The translations under genes and the position numbers were made by a program. From a virus: DNA of 44,879 nt. The DNA lies in IMG/VR virus record IMGVR_UViG_3300033148_005555, positions 1-44,879 of that record; one strand, given 5' to 3'. Below the pieces are notes generated by a model. The model did not search any database and had not been told where the DNA came from. It saw only the letters and a list, made by a program, of their open reading frames with translations. Positions 1 through 8,752 of the stretch are shown piece after piece. Position 1 is the stretch's first letter. The number at the start of each line of letters is the position of its first letter.

Positions 1-6
1 CCTTGA

Positions 7-294
7 TCAATACTTGCTCCTTCTGAGTAGCAACGGTACGTACAGTGCAGTCACAGCAACCACTACCAACACGAGGTAGCCGAAACCCCGATGCAGACGC
101 TCCGCAGCCAACAACATGGCATAAAGAACAGCAAGCACAGCAAGCCATGCGCAAGTGTAAGTAACCCATGCCCACGCGCGAAACAACCGGGCAACTCTCT
201 GGTACCGTGGAGAGTTCCATTGGAGCTTCCCCGTACCGTACGTGACGTAGCTCCATAAAGCCTTGCCAAGTCGCTCGCTTCCAAGAAAAGTCAT
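7..294 (-). CDS. Small two-helix membrane protein
   Basis: This 95-residue protein is unrecognised. Two strongly hydrophobic stretches, at about residues 43-65 and 70-91, predict two membrane helices in the C-terminal half, ending in a short basic tail (RRSKY). The N-terminal 40 residues are basic and soluble. It is the last gene of the leftward run seen at this window edge. Its ATG at 294 has no clear Shine-Dalgarno sequence. A holin or spanin-type role is possible from size and topology, but nothing specific supports it. Confidence 0.55.
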   Translation of the reverse strand: MTFLGSERLGKALWSYVTYGTGKLQWNSPRYQRVARLFRAWAWVTYTCAWLAVLAVLYAMLLAAERLHRGFGYLVLVVVAVTALYVPLLLRRSKY

Positions 295-334
295 ATGCTA
301 CTCATCATCGTCACAACACCCGTGGATCGTTACA

Positions 335-571
335 TTACTCATAATGGTATGCAGTGTAACGGCTTGGTATCTCAACCTTCTCGTAAGTCTGCCGAAAAAT
401 GTCATCCTTGCAAGGGTACTGCTCGCCTTTAACGCCAGTGATGATCCAGTCTCCCGGCTCAGCAACCATGTCTCCCTCCAACGTGTGGATCACGGTTCGC
501 TCCGCGCAGCGTCGCGCCCGAACGATCACTGGCTTTTTGCGGTAGAGATCATCCTTGTTGTTTTCTTTCAT
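335..571 (-). CDS. Conserved small phage protein ([12 protein letters not shown] type)
   Basis: This 78-residue protein belongs to a small family that I recognise from many phages and prophages but whose function is unknown. Its hallmark is a C-terminal half with [12 protein letters not shown], then YPCKDDIF and TYE, after an N-terminal KKPVIV strand. A perfect GGAGGTGA ribosome site lies four bases before the ATG at 571. The ATG overlaps the stop of the upstream gene (ATGA), so translation is probably coupled. The fold looks like a small beta-rich domain. I infer no enzymatic role. Confidence 0.75.
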   Translation of the reverse strand: MKENNKDDLYRKKPVIVRARRCAERTVIHTLEGDMVAEPGDWIITGVKGEQYPCKDDIFRQTYEKVEIPSRYTAYHYE

Positions 572-783
572 CTCTCACCTCCGTGTAGCAGAAGCCTCCG
601 CTGCATCTGCCGAGTGATTTGTTGGATTCTGTCTGGCGACAAGGCCTGAGCACACGTCAAGACAACGACCCCATGGCGAACGTCTACGTCCACCGGCTCG
701 TAGCGCACTCTAGGGCGTCGATCCGGAACGAACGCCAGTAACATCAAGATGAATGCCAATGTAACCTTGTCAAAGTTCGTCAT
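568..783 (-). CDS. Small single-helix protein
   Basis: This 71-residue protein of unknown function starts at the ATG at 783, which overlaps the TGA of the upstream adhesin gene. It ends in an ATGA overlap with the next gene, so the three genes form one coupled series. Residues 7-19 are hydrophobic (one membrane helix or signal anchor), followed by a charged region and a Gln/Arg-rich C-terminal helix. A longer reading frame runs upstream into the adhesin gene, but the overlap start fits the local spacing better. Confidence 0.5.
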   Translation of the reverse strand: MTNFDKVTLAFILMLLAFVPDRRPRVRYEPVDVDVRHGVVVLTCAQALSPDRIQQITRQMQRRLLLHGGER

Positions 784-2690
784 TGCACCTCCAATGACAC
801 CAGCCCCAGCTTCTGCGGCAGCATCGCCAGCGCCCAAGTGCCGTCGGGTTGCCAGGGCGCGAGGAGCTTGGCGTGCAATGGCGGCGATTGGCAGTGCGAT
901 TCCCAGCCGCTTACGCAAATGCCCCTGTAGTCCCAGTAGAGCCGCGCAATGCTGCGATAAGAGCACTGGGTCTCGGCGGCGCTGATGGCGCGGGAGTAGA
1001 TGGCGATGAGGGCTTGATCCATATTACCGTAGTAGTCGCCAGCACGACCAAGCCAAGGCTGACCTTTGGATAATTGAGAGTCAGCACTGTACGCTGTGTC
1101 AACAGTCAAGGGCGTACCGTCAAGGTAAAAGGCGGACTCTTCTATGTCCGTCTGCCCACTACCAGGAACTGTGACGGCTAAGACGTGCCAGGTTTCGGTC
1201 TCGATAGTCTCGGCAAAATAGCAATAGTTTTCGCTATTGAGATAGATTAGTGGCTTGCTCTGATTGCCCCAGTCGTTTGGTGACCTCGCGTAGACAGCCG
1301 GACGCGAATCTGTAGCGGACCAACTGATCACAGGCTCGCCATCTGTAGCGTCATGCATCCGTAGCACGGCAACGACAGTAAAAGCATCCGGCTTCAATGC
1401 GGACTCATCAGGCAAGGCAACGTAATCATCCACCCCATCAAACGTCGCCCCCTGCACCACGCTCTCCTCGGCCGGGTTGGTGTAGACGGTTGCGGTGGAG
1501 CCAATTTCGAGCTGGATGTCCGTGAATGTGATCGCGCCGAAGCCGCTGCTGTTCGGATCGCGCAAGCCAAGATTCCAGGCATTGCCGTCACCCGTGAATG
1601 TCGTGCTGTAGCGAGTCGGCGTAGCCGTCACGGTCAGATTGGCCGTGCTGCCGTCCTTAACCCACTGGAGCGATGTGTTTCCGGCGGAGCTGATAGTGGC
1701 CGAAAGAACGTAGTCCGCGCCGTCTGTCGTCGTGAAGCTCTGCACCACCTGCCCATTCTGAGCTGTTGGTGTGAAAGTGGTTGCGGTGGTGTTCGCGTCC
1801 GTCGCAGTCCAATTGCTGTCCGTCAGATCTTCCGTGCTCCCCGGTTCCAGGAGGTTCCGGCTGCTCGGCGTCAACTGCGGGTCGTTCGTGTCCTCAGCCT
1901 CATCATCAGAGCCGCGAGAGGCAGTGTTCCCGTTGCCCGACCAGTCATGGAAGGTTTGCTGGGCTTCGGTTTTTTGGTAGGCAGTGGCAGAGGTGCCGGG
2001 TTCGAGTTGCATTGCCGTAGCATAACCATCAATAGTCGTGCCGTCACCGGTCCATTCTGGATCGCCATCAGCCTCTGCAAAGGCCACGTGAACGCAACAC
2101 TCCGTATCTGAGCCAGCGAATGAAACAGCGATTCGGTACCAACCGCCCCCAAGAGACGATATCGTTGGGTTGCTGTGGTTAGATCCAGATGTTAGAACTT
2201 CGCCGTTTGTCAGATCAAAGTAAGTGGTATTTGAGTCAGTTGGACTGGTATCCTCACTAACCAGATAGGCAACGCTCTTGTCGGCAGCCTTGACATCGCA
2301 CGAGAGCGAGTAGACGACTCCTGAATCTCCACTGAAGCTCTGCTGAACCCTATGACTCTGCCCATCGGTAGTTGCCGCAAGCGCCCATACGGTAGCACCC
2401 CTTGGAGATGTCCCGCTTGCGTTGACAGTGGTACGGACTTTCAGCCACACCGAACTGTCAAACACCTCCGACCACCGCAGCAAATTCCGCCCCACCCAAA
2501 ACCACCGCGCACCGGGCACCAGCGTGGGGTCAGGGCCGAAGGTGTAGAGGGCGGCAGGGTTGGCGGGGAGGCCAAGAAACTGAGCCACGCCCTCACCGTG
2601 GTGGGTGGGTAACTCAAAACCACGGCGTACCTGTGCTACTAGAACCCATACCGTCGCCGTGATAGCCAACAATAAAAGGAACCGACGCAC
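780..2690 (-). CDS. Secreted or virion adhesin with repeat modules and LamG-like lectin domain
   Basis: A 636-residue modular protein. Residues 1-20 form a hydrophobic signal-like segment (RRFLLLLAITATVWVLVA). Two related beta-sandwich modules follow. Each opens with RNLL, continues with an S-x-W strand and ends with an I-x-LE-G-T-A-Y strand (about residues 68-240 and 280-408). This pattern is typical of carbohydrate-binding modules in phage tail and receptor-binding proteins. Residues 415-600 resemble a concanavalin/LamG domain (FDGVDDYV, then FTVVAVLRM). The start is a GTG preceded by GGAGGCG. Function is inferred as host-surface or glycan binding. The N-terminal hydrophobic segment is unusual for a plain tail fibre and could be an anchor. 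Confidence 0.65.
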   Translation of the reverse strand: MRRFLLLLAITATVWVLVAQVRRGFELPTHHGEGVAQFLGLPANPAALYTFGPDPTLVPGARWFWVGRNLLRWSEVFDSSVWLKVRTTVNASGTSPRGATVWALAATTDGQSHRVQQSFSGDSGVVYSLSCDVKAADKSVAYLVSEDTSPTDSNTTYFDLTNGEVLTSGSNHSNPTISSLGGGWYRIAVSFAGSDTECCVHVAFAEADGDPEWTGDGTTIDGYATAMQLEPGTSATAYQKTEAQQTFHDWSGNGNTASRGSDDEAEDTNDPQLTPSSRNLLEPGSTEDLTDSNWTATDANTTATTFTPTAQNGQVVQSFTTTDGADYVLSATISSAGNTSLQWVKDGSTANLTVTATPTRYSTTFTGDGNAWNLGLRDPNSSGFGAITFTDIQLEIGSTATVYTNPAEESVVQGATFDGVDDYVALPDESALKPDAFTVVAVLRMHDATDGEPVISWSATDSRPAVYARSPNDWGNQSKPLIYLNSENYCYFAETIETETWHVLAVTVPGSGQTDIEESAFYLDGTPLTVDTAYSADSQLSKGQPWLGRAGDYYGNMDQALIAIYSRAISAAETQCSYRSIARLYWDYRGICVSGWESHCQSPPLHAKLLAPWQPDGTWALAMLPQKLGLVSLEVQ

Positions 2691-2703
2691 ATTCGCCTCC
2701 TAC

Positions 2704-3057
2704 TCAAGGCCGTACTTCGGCCACCCAAACGACTCCATCTCCGTTTGTGGCGGCATCGACGTAGATTGCGCTCAAGTCGTAGGTATACCGTTTCTCGACC
2801 ACAGGGAATGTAATACTATCACCCGCAGCCAGCTGGACTCCTCTGGAACTGGAAACCGTACTGGCCCCGACGTAGACGTAACCTGTGTTGTCGGTCTTTG
2901 CCTGAACCGTGATCCAGACGGCGCGAACCGTGGAAGAGGTAAGCGCCTCGGCCGTACCAGCGGCACTCACATCCTTACTTCCGTCACGAATCCGGGCCAG
3001 TCCAATCGAGACCAGCGCCAAAGTCAATATACATAACAGCGAAACACGTTTCACCAT
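2704..3057 (-). CDS. Probable virion-associated beta protein with signal-like N-terminus
   Basis: A 117-residue protein with a hydrophobic N-terminal segment (residues 5-20) and a beta-rich remainder. That part (WITVQAK, YVYVG, GVQLAAGDSITFPV, LSAIYVDA, DGVVW) is the strand pattern of small decoration or fibre-accessory proteins in phages. A strong AGGAGG site sits eight bases before the ATG at 3057. It lies directly upstream of the adhesin gene in transcription order, so a role in the same host-facing structure is plausible. The exact family was not identified. Confidence 0.55.
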   Translation of the reverse strand: MVKRVSLLCILTLALVSIGLARIRDGSKDVSAAGTAEALTSSTVRAVWITVQAKTDNTGYVYVGASTVSSSRGVQLAAGDSITFPVVEKRYTYDLSAIYVDAATNGDGVVWVAEVRP

Positions 3058-3111
3058 AACCAGATCCTCCTAGTATCAAGTCTTCCGGGGCCGAGCGGGA
3101 TTGTCAGTGGA

Positions 3112-3306
3112 TTACAGATCATCGTCATCGTCAATCATCGCGTGGTATCGCGGGAACTTCGCCGAGTAGACGCGCTCCAAACGCACAGCCATCGCCCGTG
3201 GGCCGGGGTCCCATGGGCGGTTCTCGATGTAGTTATCCAGCCATGCGTCCCATCTACTCTGTACTTCGGGGCGTTGAAAACGGATTTCCGGTACGCGTGA
3301 CGCCAT
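3112..3306 (-). CDS. Hypothetical small acidic-tailed protein
   Basis: A 64-residue protein of unknown function, rich in Arg, Trp and Pro, ending in a run of aspartates (IDDDDDL). The ATG at 3306 follows one base after the stop of the methyltransferase gene, so it is probably translated by coupling. A longer open frame extends back into the methyltransferase gene but is likely fortuitous. Confidence 0.5.
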   Translation of the reverse strand: MASRVPEIRFQRPEVQSRWDAWLDNYIENRPWDPGPRAMAVRLERVYSAKFPRYHAMIDDDDDL

Positions 3307-3307
3307 C

Positions 3308-4240
3308 TTAGAACAGCCTCCGACAGCTGGGGCTGAACCAGATGCGCTCCTTAAACCGGTTGCTCTGGCTTCGAACATTGGGAGACTTGGCCATAGTTCC
3401 CCAGCCGCCGCCAGACGACCATTTATACACTTCCCAACTGTCCGGCATATCGTACTCGCCTTCGTACCCGCAAAGCGCAATACGCACATCTGGGTCATTC
3501 CCATTCTTCATACACCAATCGTAAACAGCGGGGCCTGGCTCATTATCGCTCTTGTCGCTCATGTATATCCCTACACAGCGTAATGACTTGTCGTAAGGCG
3601 GGTCCAAGAACACTCCTACCGGAGCAAGCTTCTCATCACCCGCCCGCTCAACACACCGCGACCAGTCTCCACAAAGCACTCGCGCCGGCTCCAACCGGTG
3701 CGACAGACGCTCCATAAACCGGACTACATCCTCCTGTCTACGGAAAACCTTGATCCCCCTTAGCATTGTAAGATCTGGCTGTTTTGTATGAAACTTGGCA
3801 CTACCGTAACCCCCAATAGAGGCTCCGATCAACAGGCATTGGCCCCAAACCCACCAGCCAGCAGACTTGACATCATAGAACTCCGGGTCTTGGAACATTC
3901 GTTCCCGGAAGCCGTCGGCTCGTTGTTTGGCCAAGTAGTTGTTGCGAGCGATGAAGTCGGCGAGGCTGGAAATATGGTACGCGTGATAAGCCACTTTGTC
4001 GGGCTCCGCGCGAACCGCGCGCCAAAAGTTCACAATCATACAATCAAGGTCGTTCAGCACAGCCGCCCTCAAAGCTTCCGGGTAGGGACAACTCAAATAG
4101 ACCGCTAGACTACCGCCAAACGGCTCCACGTAAGTTTTCACGCGCCCAAAGCGCTTCCACACCTCGTCAGCCACTCTCCACTTCCCGCCAATGTATGGAA
4201 ACGCGATAAGGCGATTATCAGAGTGTTGTTTCATGGGCAT
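3308..4240 (-). CDS. DNA adenine-N6 methyltransferase, Dam/D12 class
   Basis: A 310-residue protein of the D12 class of adenine methyltransferases, which transfer methyl from S-adenosylmethionine to N6 of adenine in DNA. The N-terminus carries the family start (FPYIGGKWRVAD) and the SAM-binding motif VEPFGGS at about residues 38-44. The catalytic DPPY lies near residue 217 (FLDPPYDKS). The target-recognition insert lies between them. Length fits the family. Two ATG codons, at 4240 and 4234, are possible starts. There is no matching restriction gene in the window, so it probably serves self-protection or regulation of phage DNA. It stands among late genes. Confidence 0.85.
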   Translation of the reverse strand: MPMKQHSDNRLIAFPYIGGKWRVADEVWKRFGRVKTYVEPFGGSLAVYLSCPYPEALRAAVLNDLDCMIVNFWRAVRAEPDKVAYHAYHISSLADFIARNNYLAKQRADGFRERMFQDPEFYDVKSAGWWVWGQCLLIGASIGGYGSAKFHTKQPDLTMLRGIKVFRRQEDVVRFMERLSHRLEPARVLCGDWSRCVERAGDEKLAPVGVFLDPPYDKSLRCVGIYMSDKSDNEPGPAVYDWCMKNGNDPDVRIALCGYEGEYDMPDSWEVYKWSSGGGWGTMAKSPNVRSQSNRFKERIWFSPSCRRLF

Positions 4241-4243
4241 CTA

Positions 4244-4444
4244 TCAGGAACCCCGAGCCCCCAAACTCTCACGTCGCTGGTACCGCCTTTCAACCTGTTC
4301 GATGTAGGCAGATCGGGCAGGATCATCTTCTGTGGAACGTGGAATCTGAGGAACCCGGGAGTTGCCCGTGGCGCTTTTAAGTGTCGCCCGCCTGATGATT
4401 CCGGGTGACCTCATTTCCCATGAGTACATAAACTGGCGCGGCAT
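4244..4444 (-). CDS. Small DDPARxxYI-motif protein
   Basis: A 66-residue protein of unknown function. Its C-terminal 27 residues (RSTEDDPARSAYIEQV and on) align with the end of the small protein at 10008-10202 (RSLDDDPARAKYIDEV). The two are therefore paralogs or share a docking motif. I place the start at the ATG at 4444, which has GGAGG just upstream and gives a length matching the paralog. A GTG at 4495 in the same frame is too close to the promoter-like box at 4499-4508. The gene ends seven bases before the methyltransferase ATG. Confidence 0.5.
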   Translation of the reverse strand: MPRQFMYSWEMRSPGIIRRATLKSATGNSRVPQIPRSTEDDPARSAYIEQVERRYQRRESLGARGS

Positions 4445-4498
4445 TGGCCTCCGATTTGACCCACTTGTCCTCCAACACAAAGAGAAGCGGGTCACCTT

Positions 4499-4508
4499 CT
4501 ATAATACA
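4499..4508 (-). promoter_or_regulatory. TGTATAATAG-like box (TGTATTATAG)
   Basis: One member of the recurring TGTATAATAG box family of this genome, with one mismatch. It stands in the short gap between the tape measure end and the small DDPAR gene and reads leftward. No -35 element is evident. It would drive the methyltransferase and distal late genes. Confidence 0.45.
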
Positions 4509-4548
4509 AACCCGGTGAACCGGTTTCACCACAATGGTTACAGGGATT

Positions 4549-7500
4549 CTAAGCCACCACTCCCTGAGTCCTCAGCGTACTGGCGATGGCGTCAGCGATT
4601 TCCTCCGGCGAGGCGTTTGTCTGCGCGTTCACGTTGACTGTAATGGAACGTGCGTCCCGGATCTGGCCCAGGAGTTCCTTAATGGGATTGATATTGCCGG
4701 CTACGGCAAACGCATACTCCTTAATCCCCCATAGCGCCTCCTTGATGCTGTCGGTGGATGCAACTTGGAACCCCAAATTTGTGTCCATCTGATAGAGGTA
4801 CGTGCCCAAGGCGAACAAGTCCTGGTGAAGGATGTCCAGGCTGAGGTTCGTTCCATCAATCCCCAGTTTCATGTCGTCGAGTTTGGATGCGCTGGTTTCG
4901 GTAGCCGCGCGGATGCTATTCAACCGGGTCATGAGGAGGCTTCCAGTAGACGTGAACACCGATTCCAAATTCCACAAGGAAGTTTTAATGTTATCCGTGT
5001 TGGCAACCTCGTACCCCAACTGCTCCAACGACTTCAGCGAGGCGGTCATTATTCCACCATCGGCCCTGTCGCCCAAGTACTGTGTCCCGCGGCGAGTGTT
5101 TTCCTCGATGGCGTTTAACGTGGTCTCCTGGCGCGCCCTTTGGAAACCTGCAACAATCCCATTGGCCACGGTAACACCCAGATTAGCCCAGCCCAGGGGA
5201 CCCCCACCAAGGGCGCCACTAATCGCTCCGCCGGCACCGCCGCCTCCCGCGGCTCCTGCTACTCCACCGCCACCACTTACAGCACCGCTTACAGCTCCTA
5301 CCGCACCACCTCCGCCACCGGAAAACAATCCCTTAATCCATCTACCAATTTGGCTAAAGGCATCAAACAAACTCCCCGGTCCTTTCTTCAACAGGTCAGC
5401 GACGGCCTGGTTGACAAACTGCTGCACCGCGCTTACACCGTTCTCGACAATGGAGGACAACAATCCGGAACCCAACTGTTTGAACGCATCCTTGAGCGAG
5501 CCTGGCTCAGTCCCCAAGAGTATCCCCACCATTTTCTGAACACCGTTGGTAAGGCTGGTGGAAATGTTGGTGATCATGTTATCCCAAGGAGCCTCCACTT
5601 GAGACAGCCCGTCCGGCCCTTCCAACTGTGCTTTGAGGTCTTTAAGGAGCTGTTTCTGTTTCTCAGGTACCTCTTGGCCAACCCTCTCGGCGTACTCCAC
5701 CTGGGCCTTTAGGGCCTTGTAGATGGCGGATTTCTTCTCATAGTCGGTCGCCAAGTCGGAACCCAGGATGGCGTCGCGGGCGGCAATGGCGTTGTCGCGG
5801 ACTTTCCTGAGATCTGTCTCTGACGTGATCCCGAGGCTCTGCAGGTTCGCGTTCAGGTCATCGGTCCGCGTGACCAGATTGTCAAATCCTTCCAGCAACG
5901 GTGGAACTGTAGCAGCGGCATCCTGATTGGCGGCGACTAGGTCATTGACTTCAGCCTCCATCTGATCGAAGGCATCAACTAGGTTCCAACCGGTCCGCTC
6001 CTGCTCCTCCATATTCTGCCGCAACTCGATAATGGAGTCAATCAGTTTGTCCTGTTCCTGCTCCATCTCCCGAACCCGGCGCACGGCGGCTAGCATTGTA
6101 ATGTCGTGAGTGCGTTTCAGACGGTCCTCGAACTTCTCATATTGAACCTTTGTCTTTTTGGCGGAATCGCCCAAACCCTTGAGGGATAGGCGGGCTTTGT
6201 CCACCTTGGGCTTGGCGTCCTTATGCGCCTTGCCCACATCCTCTGTCTTCTCGGCCAGTTTATCCGATTCCTTCGTCGCATCCGCGATGACTTTCTTGGC
6301 ATTGTCGAACGTTCCGCGAAGCTTCTCAATGGAAGATTTCACGCCTGGGATCTTCGTCAACCAACCGAGCAATTTCTCCAGAGCACCAATAATGGTATCC
6401 AAGACTGGACTAAGAACCGCCGAGAAGGCGTTGGCAAGGTTCTTGACGTTGTTCGAGAAGTTTCGGAAGCCGGCCTCAGCCAACGGTTGGATGACGTTCC
6501 AAAGCGCCTGAGCCTGCTTGACCAAAGCCTCAAACGCAACACTCACTATTGTACCAATAAGGTCACCTAATTCGGTCAACTTGCCCCACAACGCCTCAGC
6601 CGCCGCTTTCAATGCCTCAAACGCGCCAATCGCAGAAGCCAGCTGGATTGCAGCAATAGTCTCGACCACCAGGCCAATCACTTCGACAAGTTTGTCCCAG
6701 ACTCCGCGAAACGGCTCCAACACTGTACCTACGGCATCGGAGATACTTCCCCACAAGTCCGTCATCGTACTCTTGGCGCTGTTAAACGCCTCCACTACCG
6801 CGTTTACAGCACTCTTGATCGCATCCCAAAGGTCGCGGAACCCGGAGGACACCATATTTGCCGCGGCATCCAAGAACGCAGAGCCCAAAGCGCCAATGGC
6901 ATCAACGACTGGCTCTAACGTATTGTGCCAAAGGTCGGACAGCGCCGAACCAATCGCCTTAACAGCGTTCTGGACAGGTTCCAGCTGCCACAACCCCCAA
7001 GCCGCCGCAACCGCAGCCACAGCCCCCGCCGCTGTGCCAAGGATGGGAAGAAGTGCACTAATAGTCGCCGTCAACCCCGTTGTTCCCAGGAGAGTTCCAA
7101 TACTCGTCAACGCCATCGACATACCACCAAACGCCAGCAATAGTGGCCCAATAGCGGCAGCCAAGGCGCCAACAGCAACCGCGGCGTACTTGATTGGATC
7201 TGGAAGTTTGGCAAACCAAGCAACCAAGTTCTTCAAGGCTTCGGTAGCCGGGATGACAAGCTTCTCCAACAACTCGTTAATCAGCGGGAACAACGCTGCG
7301 CCAATATCGCCCAGGATATAACTCAACGAATCCTTCAAGTTCGACCACCGCCCCATCACTGTTGTGGAGAAGTTCTCCATCAAGCCGGCGAACCGTTGGT
7401 TGATTCCCTGGATCAGCACTGGCAGGACTTCGCCGACCGTGAACGCGCCTTTCTGGGCTAGCTTCATTGCCTCGGCTTCGGTCTTGCCAATAGCTTCGGC

Positions 7501-7908
7501 GAGAATGCCCCAAGCCGGAATACCAGCCTCAGCCAACTGGCGCATTTCCTCACCAGAGACTTTGCCTTTGGCGCGCATCTGGCCTAATGCCAGAGTGATC
7601 CGGTTGATCAGGTCCGCACCACCTCCAAGACCGGCTGCGGCGTTCCCAACGGCGGTCATCGTTGGAACAACGTCCTTCGCCTCGAATCCCAGCGCCATCA
7701 TCCGCTGGGCAGCAGTCACCAAGTCCGGGAACTCAAACGGCGTCCGGGCAGCGCATGGTAGTAAATCCGATTTCCGCCGTCTGGAGTTGGGAAGCCATAC
7801 CGACAGCGGCATTGCCCAACATCGCCAACGGAGCCGTAACACCGGCGCTAAGTGCGGCACCTCCGGCGAGCATCTTGCCAGACATCTGCTCAAACCGCGC
7901 AGACGCAC
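4549..7908 (-). CDS. Tail tape measure protein (main reading frame)
   Basis: This frame holds nearly all of a tail-length tape measure protein, about 1,060 meaningful residues. It begins with the conserved tape-measure N-terminal domain signature ARTPFEFPDLVTAAQRM and GEEMRQLAEAGIPAWGIL. Repetitive helical Ala/Lys-rich segments, a hydrophobic stretch and a Gly-rich segment (about codons 865-915) follow, and the protein ends in a short beta tail. The first 40-odd codons of this frame are not tape-measure-like. The true N-terminus lies in another frame (7733-7975). The protein would set tail length and be ejected with the DNA. Confidence 0.85.
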   Translation of the reverse strand: MRLRGLSRCLARCSPEVPHLAPVLRLRWRCWAMPLSVWLPNSRRRKSDLLPCAARTPFEFPDLVTAAQRMMALGFEAKDVVPTMTAVGNAAAGLGGGADLINRITLALGQMRAKGKVSGEEMRQLAEAGIPAWGILAEAIGKTEAEAMKLAQKGAFTVGEVLPVLIQGINQRFAGLMENFSTTVMGRWSNLKDSLSYILGDIGAALFPLINELLEKLVIPATEALKNLVAWFAKLPDPIKYAAVAVGALAAAIGPLLLAFGGMSMALTSIGTLLGTTGLTATISALLPILGTAAGAVAAVAAAWGLWQLEPVQNAVKAIGSALSDLWHNTLEPVVDAIGALGSAFLDAAANMVSSGFRDLWDAIKSAVNAVVEAFNSAKSTMTDLWGSISDAVGTVLEPFRGVWDKLVEVIGLVVETIAAIQLASAIGAFEALKAAAEALWGKLTELGDLIGTIVSVAFEALVKQAQALWNVIQPLAEAGFRNFSNNVKNLANAFSAVLSPVLDTIIGALEKLLGWLTKIPGVKSSIEKLRGTFDNAKKVIADATKESDKLAEKTEDVGKAHKDAKPKVDKARLSLKGLGDSAKKTKVQYEKFEDRLKRTHDITMLAAVRRVREMEQEQDKLIDSIIELRQNMEEQERTGWNLVDAFDQMEAEVNDLVAANQDAAATVPPLLEGFDNLVTRTDDLNANLQSLGITSETDLRKVRDNAIAARDAILGSDLATDYEKKSAIYKALKAQVEYAERVGQEVPEKQKQLLKDLKAQLEGPDGLSQVEAPWDNMITNISTSLTNGVQKMVGILLGTEPGSLKDAFKQLGSGLLSSIVENGVSAVQQFVNQAVADLLKKGPGSLFDAFSQIGRWIKGLFSGGGGGAVGAVSGAVSGGGGVAGAAGGGGAGGAISGALGGGPLGWANLGVTVANGIVAGFQRARQETTLNAIEENTRRGTQYLGDRADGGIMTASLKSLEQLGYEVANTDNIKTSLWNLESVFTSTGSLLMTRLNSIRAATETSASKLDDMKLGIDGTNLSLDILHQDLFALGTYLYQMDTNLGFQVASTDSIKEALWGIKEYAFAVAGNINPIKELLGQIRDARSITVNVNAQTNASPEEIADAIASTLRTQGVVA

Positions 7909-7975
7909 GATCCAAGGCAGACGTGAAGTTCGCCGCGTTCATCCTCAAGTTGACGAGCAGCTCACCAAGTACCAT
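7733..7975 (-). CDS. Tape measure N-terminal fragment in a different frame
   Basis: An 80-codon frame with the ATG at 7975. It encodes the normal start of a lambda-type tape measure protein: LGELLVNLRMNAANFTSALDRA, a basic helix, then a hydrophobic helix (LSAGVTAPLAMLGNAAVGMA). It runs up to FTTM and then hits a stop within nine residues. Homologs continue with roughly 15-20 residues before the TPFEF motif. Here those residues are absent and the downstream motif lies in the other frame. The pattern fits a deletion of 3n+2 bases near 7755-7765, either real or an assembly error. Confidence 0.7.
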   Translation of the reverse strand: MVLGELLVNLRMNAANFTSALDRASARFEQMSGKMLAGGAALSAGVTAPLAMLGNAAVGMASQLQTAEIGFTTMRCPDAV

Positions 7976-8064
7976 TGCGTGTATCCGTTACTGGGAAATT
8001 TGCCCTCTAAGGCACTTTCAGCCTGAACCCTGTGTTTAGCTATGTCGGGATGCTGAGGGATTGC

Positions 8065-8418
8065 TTACGCTTGAGGAATCGTGTCAGAATCGACACATTC
8101 GGGGTGCGGTTGCTCATCGGCATGGGGGTACCCTTCGGTCAACGGCTTCAGCATTCCACGCGCTTCCATTTCATCACGAGTAATTCCATGTCGTTTGAGC
8201 CATTTGCGCTCAGAGGACTTCGAGAAGTTCTCCGACACCCAGCGACCGACACGACAGCACAACTCATACTCACGACAACGGTAAGGCGAGATGTCCTCGC
8301 CTCCAGGAAGGCGGCCATAGCCTTCCTCTTCGTCATCATGACATGAATCACAACAACCAGGGAAGCCCGGCAACCGCGCGAGCCGATGGCACGTGACCGG
8401 TCGTATCCATTTGGTCAT
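8065..8418 (-). CDS. Cys-rich hypothetical tail-region protein
   Basis: A 117-residue protein of unknown function. A cysteine/histidine cluster (GCCDSCHDDEEEGYG, then YELCCRV) in the first half resembles a motif I recall from uncharacterised phage proteins, and it could bind zinc. The second half is helical and charged. The ATG at 8418 overlaps the stop of the 51-residue gene upstream. It lies directly before the tape measure gene, where tail assembly chaperones often sit, but I see no chaperone or frameshift signature. Confidence 0.55.
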   Translation of the reverse strand: MTKWIRPVTCHRLARLPGFPGCCDSCHDDEEEGYGRLPGGEDISPYRCREYELCCRVGRWVSENFSKSSERKWLKRHGITRDEMEARGMLKPLTEGYPHADEQPHPECVDSDTIPQA

Positions 8419-8570
8419 TGGACTGCACCCATCTCAGAGGGATTGGCCGGCGGCTGAGCCCAATTCTGGCTGGTTGCAAATGGAGGGTTAGCGGGCCCAG
8501 GAAGGGGCCGCCGGCCAAATTCGGAAACGCGTTCCAAGCGATAAAAGGCGACGCTGTCGCGTTCCTCCAT
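8415..8570 (-). CDS. Very small hypothetical protein (51 aa)
   Basis: A 51-codon gene that starts MEERDSVAFYRLERVSE and continues as a Pro-rich, probably unstructured tail. AGGAGAAG lies four to six bases before the ATG at 8570. The start overlaps the stop of the upstream gene (TGATG) and the end overlaps the next ATG (ATGA). This coupling on both sides is the main evidence that it is real. Function unknown. Confidence 0.5.
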   Translation of the reverse strand: MEERDSVAFYRLERVSEFGRRPLPGPANPPFATSQNWAQPPANPSEMGAVQ

Positions 8571-8752
8571 CACTTCTCCTTCCGATCTTTGCGCGGCTGA
8601 AAGCAGTCGCAGTCGTCCTCTCCAAATTCATTCAAATAAACAATGCCTATCGAGGGAATTTCCTCCTGCGGGGCAAAACAGTAACCCCAGTTTGCTCTGA
8701 CGTGCTCGAACCACTTACAATCCCGACAGCGCTTTGATTTACCTCGCGGCAT
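8570..8752 (-). CDS. Small zinc-ribbon-like protein
   Basis: A 60-residue protein whose cysteines (CRDCKWFEH, WGYCF, then CDCFQ) suggest a small metal-binding knuckle, a common theme among phage accessory proteins. The ATG at 8752 is chosen because GGGAGGTG precedes it by five bases. A GTG at 8779 is an alternative. Its stop overlaps the next start. Function unknown. Confidence 0.55.
   Translation of the reverse strand: MPRGKSKRCRDCKWFEHVRANWGYCFAPQEEIPSIGIVYLNEFGEDDCDCFQPRKDRKEK

Noticed and set aside
6518-7321. Plus-strand open frame of 267 codons opposite the tape measure gene
   Set aside because: It is the antisense reading of Ala-rich tape measure codons, with no motif and no ribosome site.
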